Shown in pieces: positions 38,522 to 47,529 of a DNA stretch of 64,000 nt. The DNA comes from an uncultured Prochlorococcus sp. (GTDB taxonomy: Bacteria; Cyanobacteriota; Cyanobacteriia; PCC-6307; Cyanobiaceae): assembly GCA_902617605.1 (NCBI GenBank), contig CACMXO010000003.1, forward strand, positions 1-64,000, given 5' to 3'. The notes below the pieces were generated by a model. The model made no database searches. It was given only the letters and a program-made list of their open reading frames with translations, and was not told the origin of the DNA. Both the position numbers and the translations under genes were made by a program. Positions within the stretch are counted from its first letter, which is position 1, and each line of letters opens with the position of its first letter.

Positions 38522-40063
38522 ATGTCGATTTTTAAAAGACTTTTAACAAATAGAACAGGTTCGAGTAAGTCAATTATTAAAAATTCTGTAATCGCTGGAA
38601 CGATTATATTTTCTGGTTTTGGGCAGGATGTTATGGCTAAAGGAAAATCATACGTAGCAGTAGAACCACTAGTTTGTGATTTAGTTAAATCAATTGCATT
38701 ACCATCTGACGAAGTTACATGCTTAGTAGATAGAAAACAAGATGTTCATGACTTAAAGATCAATCCAAGGCAGGCTCAATTACTAAATAGCGCAGACAAA
38801 GTATTTACTCTTGGTAAAGAAATGACTCCAAGTATGAGAAATTGGGAAAATAAAAAGAATACTGTTGTAGTAGGTGTTAGTGCAATAGACGTAGATGATC
38901 ATTCTGATCATGGAGGTCATGATGATCACTCAGACCATGGTGGACATGACGATCATGCTGAACATTCAGCTAAGGTAGATGACCACTCTGATCATGGAGG
39001 TCACGACGATCACTCAGATCATGGTGGACATGATGATCACGCTGAGGGTGCTTTCGAATGGGCAGGCAAATTCCAACTTTCTAAGGGTTCTTACAAATGG
39101 TCATTTGAAAAAGTCGATGGAGAATATGCAGATCCTGCAATGAAGATGGTAATTCTCAAATCTAATGATATAGAAGAGTCTGAAGATTTAGCTAAAGAAC
39201 TATTAGGATCTAAAGACTCAATAAGCAGAAAAAATGATGGTACTTTGATAGCCAGTAATAAAGCTTTTGTTCTTAACTTTGATCAAAGAAAAGAAAGTAC
39301 TGTTTTCAACGTGGATATCAAAGAAGATGGTCAATATATATTTTTTACTGAACACATGCCTTTTGAGTTTGAAGCAACTCAACACTTTTTTAAAGACGTT
39401 TCAAATAGTGATGTAGAACCAATAGCACAAGTACCAGACGAAGGAGAGGGGCATCATCATCATGACCATGGAGGACTAGATCCTCATGTTTGGCATGATC
39501 CACATAACATCATGAAAATGGGAGATCTTATAAGCAAAAGTTTAAAGAAAGATATTTCAGTTTTTAATAGAGGTGATAGAAAACTAATTAATGAAAGATT
39601 CGAAAAAGCTGATTCTCTCTTAGAAGGATTAGATAGTTGGATCGTCGAACAAGTAAGCTCTATTCCTGAGGAAAACAGAGTAATTGTGTCTAAACACAAA
39701 GCAATGGAATACTACGGGGATGCATTTGGTTTTGAAACCATTAGTTTACTTGACTTTCTTGGAGACTCCTCAAGCTTAAGGCCAGACAACATAAGTTCTA
39801 CTTTAAAAATGTTAGATGAAGAGGGTGTTCAGGCAATATTTCCTGAACAAATTCCAGCATCTAAGTTATTAAGGAACTTAAGTAGACAAAGTTCAGTTCC
39901 TTTAGCTTCTAATCAAATATTCGTTGATGGATTGATGATGGATGGTAATACGGTTTCAGTAGCCGTTCACAACACTTGTACAATTGTTGATTCATTAGGT
40001 GGAAGCTGTGATAAAGAATCAGGCTCCAATCTTGAGTCAGAATGGTACAAACTTTCTGATTAA
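38522..40063 (+). CDS. znuA: zinc-binding protein ZnuA with His-rich loops and inserted domain
   Basis: This 513-residue protein is far longer than normal ZnuA (about 300). The first part (residues about 40-120) is the N-lobe of the cluster A-I binding protein (VEPLVCDLVKSIALPSDEV, DVHDLKINPRQ). Residues 124-174 are two copies of a His/Asp/Gly-rich unit. Residues about 176-305 are an inserted beta-rich domain (FEWAGKFQLSKGSYKWSFEK to FFTEHMPFEFEATQHFFKD). A second cluster, HHHHDHGG (311-318), is followed by LDPHVWHDP and the C-lobe. It captures periplasmic zinc for ZnuBC. The N-terminal signal is weak (FSGFGQDVMA). Confidence 0.9.
   Translation: MSIFKRLLTNRTGSSKSIIKNSVIAGTIIFSGFGQDVMAKGKSYVAVEPLVCDLVKSIALPSDEVTCLVDRKQDVHDLKINPRQAQLLNSADKVFTLGKEMTPSMRNWENKKNTVVVGVSAIDVDDHSDHGGHDDHSDHGGHDDHAEHSAKVDDHSDHGGHDDHSDHGGHDDHAEGAFEWAGKFQLSKGSYKWSFEKVDGEYADPAMKMVILKSNDIEESEDLAKELLGSKDSISRKNDGTLIASNKAFVLNFDQRKESTVFNVDIKEDGQYIFFTEHMPFEFEATQHFFKDVSNSDVEPIAQVPDEGEGHHHHDHGGLDPHVWHDPHNIMKMGDLISKSLKKDISVFNRGDRKLINERFEKADSLLEGLDSWIVEQVSSIPEENRVIVSKHKAMEYYGDAFGFETISLLDFLGDSSSLRPDNISSTLKMLDEEGVQAIFPEQIPASKLLRNLSRQSSVPLASNQIFVDGLMMDGNTVSVAVHNTCTIVDSLGGSCDKESGSNLESEWYKLSD
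38891..39043 (+). repeat. 84-bp imperfect tandem duplication in znuA
   Basis: Two copies with a period of 84 bases (38891-38974 and 38975-39043) encode the His-rich unit VDDHSDHGGHDDHSDHGGH and its end. Inside each is a 27-base unit repeated about twice. Together they hold 15 His in 51 residues. Codon changes between copies show some drift. Confidence 0.85.
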
Positions 40064-40139
40064 ATTTTTCTAATAAAAACGGTTTTCATTTCTTATTATT
40101 ACTATTATTAAACTATTGTTTATTTAGTAAAATCAGTAA

Positions 40140-41489
40140 ATGAGCATCAAAGATAAAGTTCCCGTTACTATTCTCACTGGATTTTTAGGGTCAGGTAAGA
40201 CTACTTTGCTTAATAGAATATTGAGTGAAGAGCACGGGAAAAGAATAGCCGTTATTGAGAATGAATACGGTGAAGTAGGTATAGATCAAGGGCTCGTAAT
40301 TAATGCCGATGAAGAAGTATTTGAGATGTCAAATGGGTGCATTTGTTGTACTGTTCGCGGTGATTTAATAAGAGTCCTTGGCAACCTTATGAAAAGAAGA
40401 GATAAGTTTGACTATGTTCTAGTAGAAACGACAGGATTAGCAGATCCAGGCCCAGTTGCTCAGACTTTTTTCATGGATGAAGAGATTAGTTCTGAATTCA
40501 CTCTTGATGGAATTGTGACTTTAGTTGATGCTGCACATATCGATCAGCAGTTAGGAAGGAGTGATGAAAGTTCAGAACAAGTTGCATTTGCAGATGTTCT
40601 TGTCCTTAACAAAACTGATTTAGTCTCTGATGATGCACTAAATACTCTTGAATCGAGGTTGAGAGATATGAACCGAATGACTCGAATTATTCGAGCCGAG
40701 AATGCCAAAGTACCAATTGAAACAGTCTTAAATCTAAGTGCATTTGATCTTGATCAGATCCTTAAACGCAGGCCAACATTCCTTGAACCAGAATATCCTT
40801 TTGAATGGACAGGTGTTTACGATCTTGATGCAGGTAAATATGAATTAATGCTAGAAGAAGGACCAGATCCAGAAATGTCCCTAGTAGCTCTCGTTAACCA
40901 AGGTGAGAGTGAGGAGGAACTTAAAGATGGGGCTGAATCCTCCGTAAGACTCTATGCAGAAAAAGCTAATACTTTAGAACCTGGAAAAACTATCCCATAT
41001 GGAGAACATATAAATCTCAAATTAGATGATAAAGGGAATAAATCCTTCATCCTGAACATAGAAAAACCAACCAAAATAGGTTTGTTTACACAGCACACTG
41101 CTGAAGAATTCAATATGAAAGTAATTAAAAGTGTGGAAAATAAAGAGATTCCATTTAATACTGAAAGGTTTTGGCAAGCAGAGCATGAACATGATGATGA
41201 AGTAGGCTCAATTGCTATAGAGCGTTTTGGAGATGTTGATCCAGAAAAACTAAATACTTGGATGGGAAGGCTTCTATCAGAAAAAGGAGTGGATATATTC
41301 AGAACTAAAGGTTTCATAAGTTACTCAGGTAACCCAAGGAGAATAGTTTTCCAAGGAGTTCACATGTTATTTACTGCACAACCTGATAAAGAATGGGGTA
41401 ACGAACCTCGTAGAAATCAACTTGTTTTTATCGGTAGAAATTTAAATGAGAAAGAGATGCAAGAAGGCTTTGATAAATGCCTGATATAG
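40140..41489 (+). CDS. COG0523 (CobW-like) GTPase, zinc-linked
   Basis: This 449-residue protein has Walker A GFLGSGKTTLL (residues 14-24), then the metal motif GCICC (66-70) of COG0523 proteins, Walker B VETTGLADPGPV and the NKTD guanine site. The C-terminal CobW_C domain has a His/Asp-rich patch (QAEHEHDDEVG). COG0523 GTPases deliver metal or cofactor to target proteins. Its place after znuA argues for zinc rather than cobalt. It overlaps the WD40 gene by 13 bases. Confidence 0.88.
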   Translation: MSIKDKVPVTILTGFLGSGKTTLLNRILSEEHGKRIAVIENEYGEVGIDQGLVINADEEVFEMSNGCICCTVRGDLIRVLGNLMKRRDKFDYVLVETTGLADPGPVAQTFFMDEEISSEFTLDGIVTLVDAAHIDQQLGRSDESSEQVAFADVLVLNKTDLVSDDALNTLESRLRDMNRMTRIIRAENAKVPIETVLNLSAFDLDQILKRRPTFLEPEYPFEWTGVYDLDAGKYELMLEEGPDPEMSLVALVNQGESEEELKDGAESSVRLYAEKANTLEPGKTIPYGEHINLKLDDKGNKSFILNIEKPTKIGLFTQHTAEEFNMKVIKSVENKEIPFNTERFWQAEHEHDDEVGSIAIERFGDVDPEKLNTWMGRLLSEKGVDIFRTKGFISYSGNPRRIVFQGVHMLFTAQPDKEWGNEPRRNQLVFIGRNLNEKEMQEGFDKCLI

Positions 41490-42550
41490 AACCATTTAGC
41501 CCAAGAGGCATGTTCCATAAAGGATGGACTGCTGAAGTTAGCGATTATGCCATAGCATGTGGTTGGGCTCTTAAAGGGAAGCAATTTATTGTTGGCGACG
41601 TGGCAGGTGGTATTTTTGCATTCGAAGGAGATACAGGAAAAATTATTTGGGAAAAAGAAAATACTCACTCTGGTGGTCTACTAGCAATGGCAATTCATCC
41701 AGAGGGTGAAATTTTTGCAACATCAGGTCAGGATGGAAATGTTCAAATTTGCAATTGCCACGAAGGTAAAGTAATTAAAACGCTTGATCTTGGCAAGGGT
41801 TGGGTAGAACACCTCAAGTGGTCTAATGACGGTTTATTTCTGGCGATAGCTTCCTCAAAAAAAGTTTATGTTTTTAATGAAATTGGAGAAGAGAAATGGA
41901 TCTCAGAAGACCATCCAAGCACAGTAAGTGCAATAACATGGTCAAATAAAAATGAGCTGGCAACTGCATGCTACGGCAGAGTGACATTCTTTGACATAGT
42001 TAATAATAAAACGAATCAAAAACTCGAGTGGCAAGGATCGTTGGTATCAATGGAATTAAGTCCTGATGGAGATATAGTTGCCTGCGGGAGTCAAGACAAT
42101 TCAGTTCATTTTTGGAGAAGGTCAACAGGAATGGATGCTGAAATGACTGGATACCCTGGTAAACCAAGTCATCTTTCTTTTGATGACAGCGGAAAATTAT
42201 TAGCAACTAGTGGCAGTGAAAGAATTACAGTTTGGAGCTTTATAGGAAATGGTCCAGAAGGGACTATGCCAGGAGAGCTATGTCACCATACAGAACCCAT
42301 TTCGAGCCTAGCCTTTTCAAATAAAGGTATGCTTGTAGCCTCAGGATCTAGGGATGGTTCTGTTGTCGCAAGTTTTCTCAAAAATGACGGTAATGGTGAT
42401 CCCGTTGGGGCTGCATTCGCAGGAGATTTAGTAGGGGCAATATCTTGGAGACCCGATGATTGTGCACTTGCAGCAGTCAATGCAAAAGGTGTTGTAAATG
42501 TATGGAAATTTAAAGTTCGTACTAACCTTTTTTCAAAGGGATTTAAGTAA
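41477..42550 (+). CDS. WD40-repeat beta-propeller protein
   Basis: This 357-residue protein has about seven WD40-like repeats, seen in endings such as GDVAGGIFAFE, SGQDGNVQICN, GSQDNSVHFWRR, SGSRDGSVVASF and NAKGVVNVWKF. It begins MPDIEPFSPRGMFHKGWTAE inside the end of the CobW-like gene (13-base overlap), so translation is probably coupled. It could be a scaffold or target of the GTPase in zinc use. No catalytic motif is seen. Confidence 0.85.
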   Translation: MPDIEPFSPRGMFHKGWTAEVSDYAIACGWALKGKQFIVGDVAGGIFAFEGDTGKIIWEKENTHSGGLLAMAIHPEGEIFATSGQDGNVQICNCHEGKVIKTLDLGKGWVEHLKWSNDGLFLAIASSKKVYVFNEIGEEKWISEDHPSTVSAITWSNKNELATACYGRVTFFDIVNNKTNQKLEWQGSLVSMELSPDGDIVACGSQDNSVHFWRRSTGMDAEMTGYPGKPSHLSFDDSGKLLATSGSERITVWSFIGNGPEGTMPGELCHHTEPISSLAFSNKGMLVASGSRDGSVVASFLKNDGNGDPVGAAFAGDLVGAISWRPDDCALAAVNAKGVVNVWKFKVRTNLFSKGFK

Positions 42551-42568
42551 AAAGTAAAAATTTATTAA

Positions 42569-42724
42569 TTACCAATAGTTAGCTTTTAAATGTCTTTCCA
42601 TACAAATAACCTCACAGTCATTATCTATCCCTTTTGGGTGAATATCGCAATATGAAAGACATTGAAAATATTCGTCTATGGGATTAGATTTATCAGTTTT
42701 ACTAACTTCTTTCGAATGATTCAT
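42569..42724 (-). CDS. 51-aa Cys-rich soluble protein
   Basis: The frame from ATG 42722-42724 has 51 residues. After a polar start come the four Cys of FQCLSYCDIHPKGIDNDC, then EVICMERHL. The Cys spacing (C-x3-C...C-x4-C) suggests a disulfide hairpin or metal site. It is convergent with the WD40 gene, 18 bases apart, and lies at the end of the zinc island. No family named. Confidence 0.5.
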   Translation of the reverse strand: MNHSKEVSKTDKSNPIDEYFQCLSYCDIHPKGIDNDCEVICMERHLKANYW

Positions 42725-43282
42725 AAAAGATTTCCTCAATTATTTAAAATTAAGATAGACGAATTAAATATCAAAGGAAATAAGCAAAACTTACTAAAAA
42801 TATCTCAAAAAAATTAGAACGATTGATTACTACTCTCGGACATTTTTAATTAAAAAGCAATGCGTATAAAAACGGATTGTCTTTAGAGAAATATTTTCCT
42901 AATTTTATATTGTTGAGTTCTAGGAGGTCTTTCAAAATGATCGATAGCCTGCCTGAAATTTCGGAATAAACCGAACTAATTTAATTAACTGCTCCAATTA
43001 TTTTTTATTAATGTCTAAGCTTCCTTCTTCTGCATCGTTTAGGTGCCCTTTAAGAAACAAGCTTAATTCTAGAGTTTTTGCCCCAGTTAAAGACAATTAG
43101 TTAATTTTGGTGAGCATTAGCTTAATAGAAGTTAGCAACAAGGATCCATGATTTAGGTACGTTATTAACTTCAGTAAAAAATATAAGTAAGAGATAAAAG
43201 AGGGCTTAAATAAGCCCTCTTTTTTTATAAGATGACTTTATTCTAGTTTTATAGATAATGATTAAAGAAATAAAATTTTAAA
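42725..43282. other. 558-base gap with two tiny frames and an orphan terminator
   Basis: No normal gene lies here. A perfect Shine-Dalgarno (AGGAGGT, 42922-42928) precedes a 10-codon frame (42937-42969, MIDSLPEISE). A 29-codon frame (43011-43100, MSKLPSSASFRCPLRNKLNS then a short end) follows. Both are on the plus strand before the terminator at 43199-43226. A short leader-peptide transcript, a decayed gene or a small RNA are all possible. Confidence 0.4.
43199..43226 (+). terminator. strong Rho-independent terminator
   Basis: AGAGGGCTTA/TAAGCCCTCT (10 bp, no mismatch) with a 2-base loop is followed by T6. The only plus-strand material upstream is the tiny-frame region and the WD40 gene about 650 bases away, so it probably ends an unannotated short transcript. 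Confidence 0.85.
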
Positions 43283-43558
43283 ATGGTTAGATATTATTGC
43301 CCATATTGCAATCCTAAATATCAATTTCAAAAACAATCCTCAAAAGGTAATTTGATTTGTGGCTTGTGCGGAGAGGATCTTGTAAAAAAACCATTTATTA
43401 GGTTGAACCAGATAATTGCTTTAGTTGCAGCGTCATCATTACTTCTACCGTTGATATATACTTTTATTTTTTTAATTAAAAATCAAATAAATCCTCCTAA
43501 TAAAAATTATCAAGCAAATAGTACTTTAATCATGATTACCAAAGAAACACTTTCATAA
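43283..43558 (+). CDS. zinc-ribbon protein with membrane helix
   Basis: This 91-residue protein starts with YYCPYCNPKYQFQK and GNLICGLCGEDLV, two CxxC pairs forming a zinc ribbon (residues 5-32). One helix (IIALVAASSLLLPLIYTFIF) and a polar tail follow. It is similar in plan to the 18309-18530 protein. Role unknown. Confidence 0.65.
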   Translation: MVRYYCPYCNPKYQFQKQSSKGNLICGLCGEDLVKKPFIRLNQIIALVAASSLLLPLIYTFIFLIKNQINPPNKNYQANSTLIMITKETLS

Positions 43559-43582
43559 AACAATTTAAAAAATCTCGAGAGG

Positions 43583-43804
43583 TCAACCTCTACATAGTGA
43601 TTTATTTAAACAAGAATTTTTGCTCTCAATATTTATTTGATCATCAATATTTTTTAATTTATTTTTATTACTTGTTACTTTAACTTCTTGCCCACAATGT
43701 TCTTTGCAACCACCATTAAATAAGTTATGTGCATATAAATTTGAAATACTCGAAAGTAATAAAAGAAAGATTATTTTATAAATTTGGTAAAAATAAGAGT
43801 TCAT
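43583..43804 (-). CDS. small secreted Cys-rich protein (second copy of the 29739 type)
   Basis: This 73-residue protein has a hydrophobic N-terminus (YKIIFLLLLSSISNLYA) followed by NGGCKEHCGQE and two C-terminal Cys (SCLNKSLCRG). The plan of signal peptide, GGC-xx-H and Cys pair resembles the protein at 29739-29924. Metal binding or disulfides are possible. Confidence 0.55.
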   Translation of the reverse strand: MNSYFYQIYKIIFLLLLSSISNLYAHNLFNGGCKEHCGQEVKVTSNKNKLKNIDDQINIESKNSCLNKSLCRG

Positions 43805-43847
43805 TTTTATTATGATTTTCCCAAAATTATTAAATAAATAATATCAG

Positions 43848-44084
43848 TTAATTCCAAGGTGTGTTTATCAGTCCCCAGATATCGAAGAAGAAAAATAAAA
43901 CTGCAATTACAACAAGATCCCATGCTCTTTCCCTAAAAGCCCAAGGCGCAATAAAAACTTCTCCAAGTCCATGAAGTGCTGCCCCTACTGGCAGATGATC
44001 AAGAACCAGCAAACTGTGAGAGAGGATAAAAAGAAAGCTTGCAAAATATCTAAAAAAAACAAATTGCCAATTACTAGAATTCAT
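43848..44084 (-). CDS. small membrane protein, two helices
   Basis: This 78-residue protein has ASFLFILSHSLLVLDHLPVG, then an amphipathic part and a second helix (LVVIAVLFFFFDIWGLI). It is in line with the secreted gene, 43 bases away. The HLPVGAALHGLGE loop has His residues that might bind a metal or pigment. No family. Confidence 0.5.
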   Translation of the reverse strand: MNSSNWQFVFFRYFASFLFILSHSLLVLDHLPVGAALHGLGEVFIAPWAFRERAWDLVVIAVLFFFFDIWGLINTPWN

Positions 44085-44212
44085 GCTCTTTAGATTTTTA
44101 AAAAATATACTTCAATGATCAGAATAATGATATAGATCGAGTCAAGAGATATTATTTTTGGTAGCCATAAATACGAATAAAGATATAAAGCTAAAGTAAA
44201 AGTTATTAAACG

Positions 44213-45655
44213 ATGAAATATATGTTTTCAAGTTATCAGCCTAAAAATAGTTTTGATGAATACTTTAAGGATAATGTTAACTCTGCTAGAGAAATATTGA
44301 TTCCACTTCTTTCATCCTTAGATAATATGGGACTTGAGGAGTTAAACAGGAATCATTCTGCCGCAAAAAAATTATTACTAAGACATGGTGCAACTTTTAG
44401 ATTAAATGATACTGGTTTAAAAGGTACTGAGAGAATATTACCTTTTGATCCACTTCCTAGAATAATAAGTAAAGATGATTGGATAACTTTAGAAAAAGGA
44501 CTAAAACAAAGGCTTGAGGCAATTGATTTATTCCTAGATGATATTTATAATTCTCAAAAAATAATTAATGATGGAATAATTCCAAGAGAATTAATAGAGA
44601 GTTCAGAAGGTTGGAGACCTCAGATGATAGGTTTCAAACCTCCACTAAATAAATGGTGTCAAATTTCAGGACTTGATCTAATAAGAGATAGAAAAGGAGA
44701 TTGGCATGTTTTAGAAGATAATTTAAGGTGCCCTTCTGGTGTTGCTTATTTTTTAGAAAATAGATTAGTCATGAAGAATATTTTCCCTAATCTTTTCTCA
44801 GGCAGAATAGTAAAACCTATCGATGAATATCCATCATATCTTTTAAAAACTCTTCAAGAACTTGCAGTTTGGACAGATACTCCCAAGATAGTTCTACTTA
44901 CTCCAGGAATTTTTAATAGTGCTTATTTTGAACATAGTTACTTAGCGCAAGAAATGGGCATCCAACTAGTCCAGGGTCATGACTTAGTTTGTAATGATGA
45001 CTATGTATATTTAAAAACCACCTCTGGATTAAAAAGAGTAGATGTCATTTACAGACGAATTGATGATGATTTCTTAGATCCTCTTAATTTCAGAAAAGAT
45101 TCCTGCCTTGGTGTTAGCGGATTACTTGATGTTTTCAAGGCAGGTCATGTTGCTTTAGCAAATGCCCCTGGGACTGGAATAGCAGATGACAAAATGATTT
45201 ATTCATTTGTTCCAAAAATGATTAAATATTATCTTGATGAAGAAATTATTATTAAAAATGTAGAAACTTATATTTGTCATTATCAAAAGGATCGAGAATA
45301 TGTTCTAGAAAATTTATCAAAACTTGTTGTTAAGTCTGTAGCAGAAGCTGGGGGTTATGGAATGTTAATTGGCCCTCACTCAACAACATCTGAAATAGAA
45401 GAATTCGCTAATAAAATTAAAAAAAATCCTAGAAATTTCATAGCACAACCAACACTAGAATTATCTACTGTGCCATCATTATGTGATGGAGAACTATATC
45501 CATGTCATGTTGATTTAAGACCATATATCTTGAGAGGAAAAGATTCATGGGTAAGCCCCGGTGGGCTTACGAGGGTAGCATTAAAAAAAGGATCATTAGT
45601 CGTCAATTCTTCTCAAGGTGGAGGATGCAAAGATACATGGGTTGTAGGTAAATAA
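44213..45655 (+). CDS. circularly permuted ATP-grasp protein (DUF404/DUF407)
   Basis: This 480-residue protein belongs to the circularly permuted ATP-grasp family. Motifs: RHGATFRLNDTG, WRPQMIGFKPP, DLIRDRKGDWHVLEDNLRCP (metal site), VAEAGGYGMLIGPHST and the C-terminal VDLRPYILRGKDSWV. ATP-grasp enzymes ligate an acid to an amine through acyl phosphate. The substrate is unknown. It is first in a three-gene operon with an alpha-E and a transglutaminase-like gene; the next gene starts 1 base after its stop. Confidence 0.88.
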   Translation: MKYMFSSYQPKNSFDEYFKDNVNSAREILIPLLSSLDNMGLEELNRNHSAAKKLLLRHGATFRLNDTGLKGTERILPFDPLPRIISKDDWITLEKGLKQRLEAIDLFLDDIYNSQKIINDGIIPRELIESSEGWRPQMIGFKPPLNKWCQISGLDLIRDRKGDWHVLEDNLRCPSGVAYFLENRLVMKNIFPNLFSGRIVKPIDEYPSYLLKTLQELAVWTDTPKIVLLTPGIFNSAYFEHSYLAQEMGIQLVQGHDLVCNDDYVYLKTTSGLKRVDVIYRRIDDDFLDPLNFRKDSCLGVSGLLDVFKAGHVALANAPGTGIADDKMIYSFVPKMIKYYLDEEIIIKNVETYICHYQKDREYVLENLSKLVVKSVAEAGGYGMLIGPHSTTSEIEEFANKIKKNPRNFIAQPTLELSTVPSLCDGELYPCHVDLRPYILRGKDSWVSPGGLTRVALKKGSLVVNSSQGGGCKDTWVVGK

Positions 45656-45656
45656 T

Positions 45657-46598
45657 ATGCTTTTAAGTCGTGTAGCAGAATCTCTTTATTGGATCAATCG
45701 TTATTTAGAACGTGCTGAAAACATATCTCGTTTCGTGGAAGTAAGCGAAGCAATGTCATTAGATTGTCCGCCAGGAAGTGCAGAACCCTGGCTACCGTTA
45801 ATTGACGCTTCTAGTGACAGAGAATCTTTTGATAAAAGATTCCCAGAGAAAAAACCTGATGACGTTATTAATTTTTTAATAAGAGATCGTTTAAATCCAA
45901 ATAGCATAATTTCTTGCATTCAAATGGCAAGAGAAAATGCAAGACAAATCAGAGATGTCATGACCACAGAAATGTGGGAACAGATTAATATTTTATATTG
46001 GAATATGCAAGAAGGAGAGGCAATATGGAATAAACCAAGACAAGAACAATTAAGTGAAATAAGGAGGGAATGTCAGCTTTTTTATGGAATTACAGATGCG
46101 ACTCTAAGCAAAGATCTTGCCTGGAGATTCAGCATTCTTGGTAGATTAATCGAAAGAGCTGACAAAACATCAAGAATTTTAGATGTTAAATATTATTTAC
46201 TCCTACCCAGCTTAGATGAACTTGGAGGAGTTCTTGATGAGCTGCAATGGATTGCACTTTTACGTTCAGCTGGAGCTTATCAAATGTTTAGGAAAGCAGT
46301 GCAAAATTCTATAAAGCCTAATTCAGTTGCGAGATTTCTTTTACTTGATCCAATTTTCCCTAGATCAGTAAGATACTGTCTTGATGGGATAAGCAATACT
46401 CTTAAAACAATAGATACCTCTCCAAGTACTGAAAATCCTTCAGAATTAGAATGCATGAGAGGTTTGCTTAAAGCAAAGTGGAGTTATATCAGAATTGAAG
46501 ATATAATCAATGATGGTTTACATGAGGCAATCGATTCATTGCAAATGGATTTAAATAAATTAAATGATCTCATTCAAGAAAAATATTTTATTAATTAA
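45657..46598 (+). CDS. alpha-E domain protein (DUF403)
   Basis: This 313-residue all-helical protein starts MLLSRVAESLYWINRYLERA, the alpha-E signature, with ENARQIRDVMTTEMWEQIN (about 99-117) and SILGRLIERADKTSRILD (158-175). Alpha-E proteins always travel with the permuted ATP-grasp and transglutaminase genes; a peptide-ligase partner role is proposed. It has a tight 1-base gap to the ATP-grasp and 11 bases to the next gene. Confidence 0.88.
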   Translation: MLLSRVAESLYWINRYLERAENISRFVEVSEAMSLDCPPGSAEPWLPLIDASSDRESFDKRFPEKKPDDVINFLIRDRLNPNSIISCIQMARENARQIRDVMTTEMWEQINILYWNMQEGEAIWNKPRQEQLSEIRRECQLFYGITDATLSKDLAWRFSILGRLIERADKTSRILDVKYYLLLPSLDELGGVLDELQWIALLRSAGAYQMFRKAVQNSIKPNSVARFLLLDPIFPRSVRYCLDGISNTLKTIDTSPSTENPSELECMRGLLKAKWSYIRIEDIINDGLHEAIDSLQMDLNKLNDLIQEKYFIN

Positions 46599-46609
46599 TA
46601 AGTTTATAA

Positions 46610-47467
46610 ATGAGAATTAAATACATTCACAAACTTGAATATAAATACGAAGACCCTGTTCAATTAGGCGAGCATAGATTATGTATAAAGCCAAGGTCAA
46701 ATGGATTCCAAAAGCTAAAGAATTTTGAATTAAAAATAACCCCAGAACCAGAAATAATTTATCCATTACTTGCTGCCAGCGGAGAAGAGATTAATAGAAT
46801 CAGATTCAATGGATTAACAGATAATTTAATTATTGAATCAATCAGTGAAGTTGAAACTATTAAACATCCAAACATTGTTGATGGAGTTAAAAATAGAGAT
46901 TTAACATTACCTTTTTGTAGAAGTATTATTAACAGAGATTTGCAAGGAGCATTAGAGGGATGGATGCCTAATGGACAACACGACCCTTCTGCTGTAGAAC
47001 TTGCCCAAGAAGCCTTAGCAGGAAGCATTAATAACGCATTATCATTTACCTACCAGTTAATAGAGATTATTCAAGATCGGGTTAAATATACCAAAAGACA
47101 TACTGGTCCAGCATGGCCGGCTAGCAGAACGCTTAGAGAACGTATAGGTTCATGCAGAGATTTAGCAATGCTGATGGTTGAAGCTTGCAGGTCTATAGGT
47201 ATCCCAAGTAGGTTTGTAAGTGGTTATCATTTTGAAGATCCCTTACCCTCTGAGTTGGATTTACACGCTTGGGCTGAATTATATATTCCAGGTGCTGGTT
47301 GGAGAGGTTTTGATCCAAGCGGAAAAGGATTAATAGATGATAGATATTTAACATTGGTATCTTCTTCAAAATCTAATTTAACCTCTGTAATTACAGGAAA
47401 CTTCATAGGAAAAAATAATTTAGAAAATACTTTATCCTGGGAAATAAAACCTCTTGAAATAAAATAA
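46610..47467 (+). CDS. transglutaminase-like cysteine protease/transferase
   Basis: This 285-residue protein has the bacterial transglutaminase N-terminal domain (about 1-95, with GEHRLCIKPRSNGFQ) and a transglutaminase core. Catalytic C182 lies in ERIGSCRDLAMLMVEACR, H219 in LDLHAWAELYIPGAGW and D235 in GFDPSGKG. It probably cleaves or forms an amide on a peptide made by the ATP-grasp/alpha-E pair. It is the last gene of the operon before a weak terminator. Confidence 0.9.
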   Translation: MRIKYIHKLEYKYEDPVQLGEHRLCIKPRSNGFQKLKNFELKITPEPEIIYPLLAASGEEINRIRFNGLTDNLIIESISEVETIKHPNIVDGVKNRDLTLPFCRSIINRDLQGALEGWMPNGQHDPSAVELAQEALAGSINNALSFTYQLIEIIQDRVKYTKRHTGPAWPASRTLRERIGSCRDLAMLMVEACRSIGIPSRFVSGYHFEDPLPSELDLHAWAELYIPGAGWRGFDPSGKGLIDDRYLTLVSSSKSNLTSVITGNFIGKNNLENTLSWEIKPLEIK

Positions 47468-47500
47468 ACACTAAATTTCTAATCTTCCAAAATAAGAACA

Positions 47501-47529
47501 AAACATAAAAAATATTATGTTTCTTTTTT
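47501..47529 (+). terminator. weak terminator after the ATP-grasp operon
   Basis: AAACATA/TATGTTT with an 8-base A/T loop is followed by C and T6. The stem is AT-only, so ending may be partial. Confidence 0.45.

Noticed and set aside
40064-40139. Possible Zur site before the CobW-like gene
   Set aside because: The AT-rich tract TTATTATTACTATTATTAA is not a palindrome when checked base by base.
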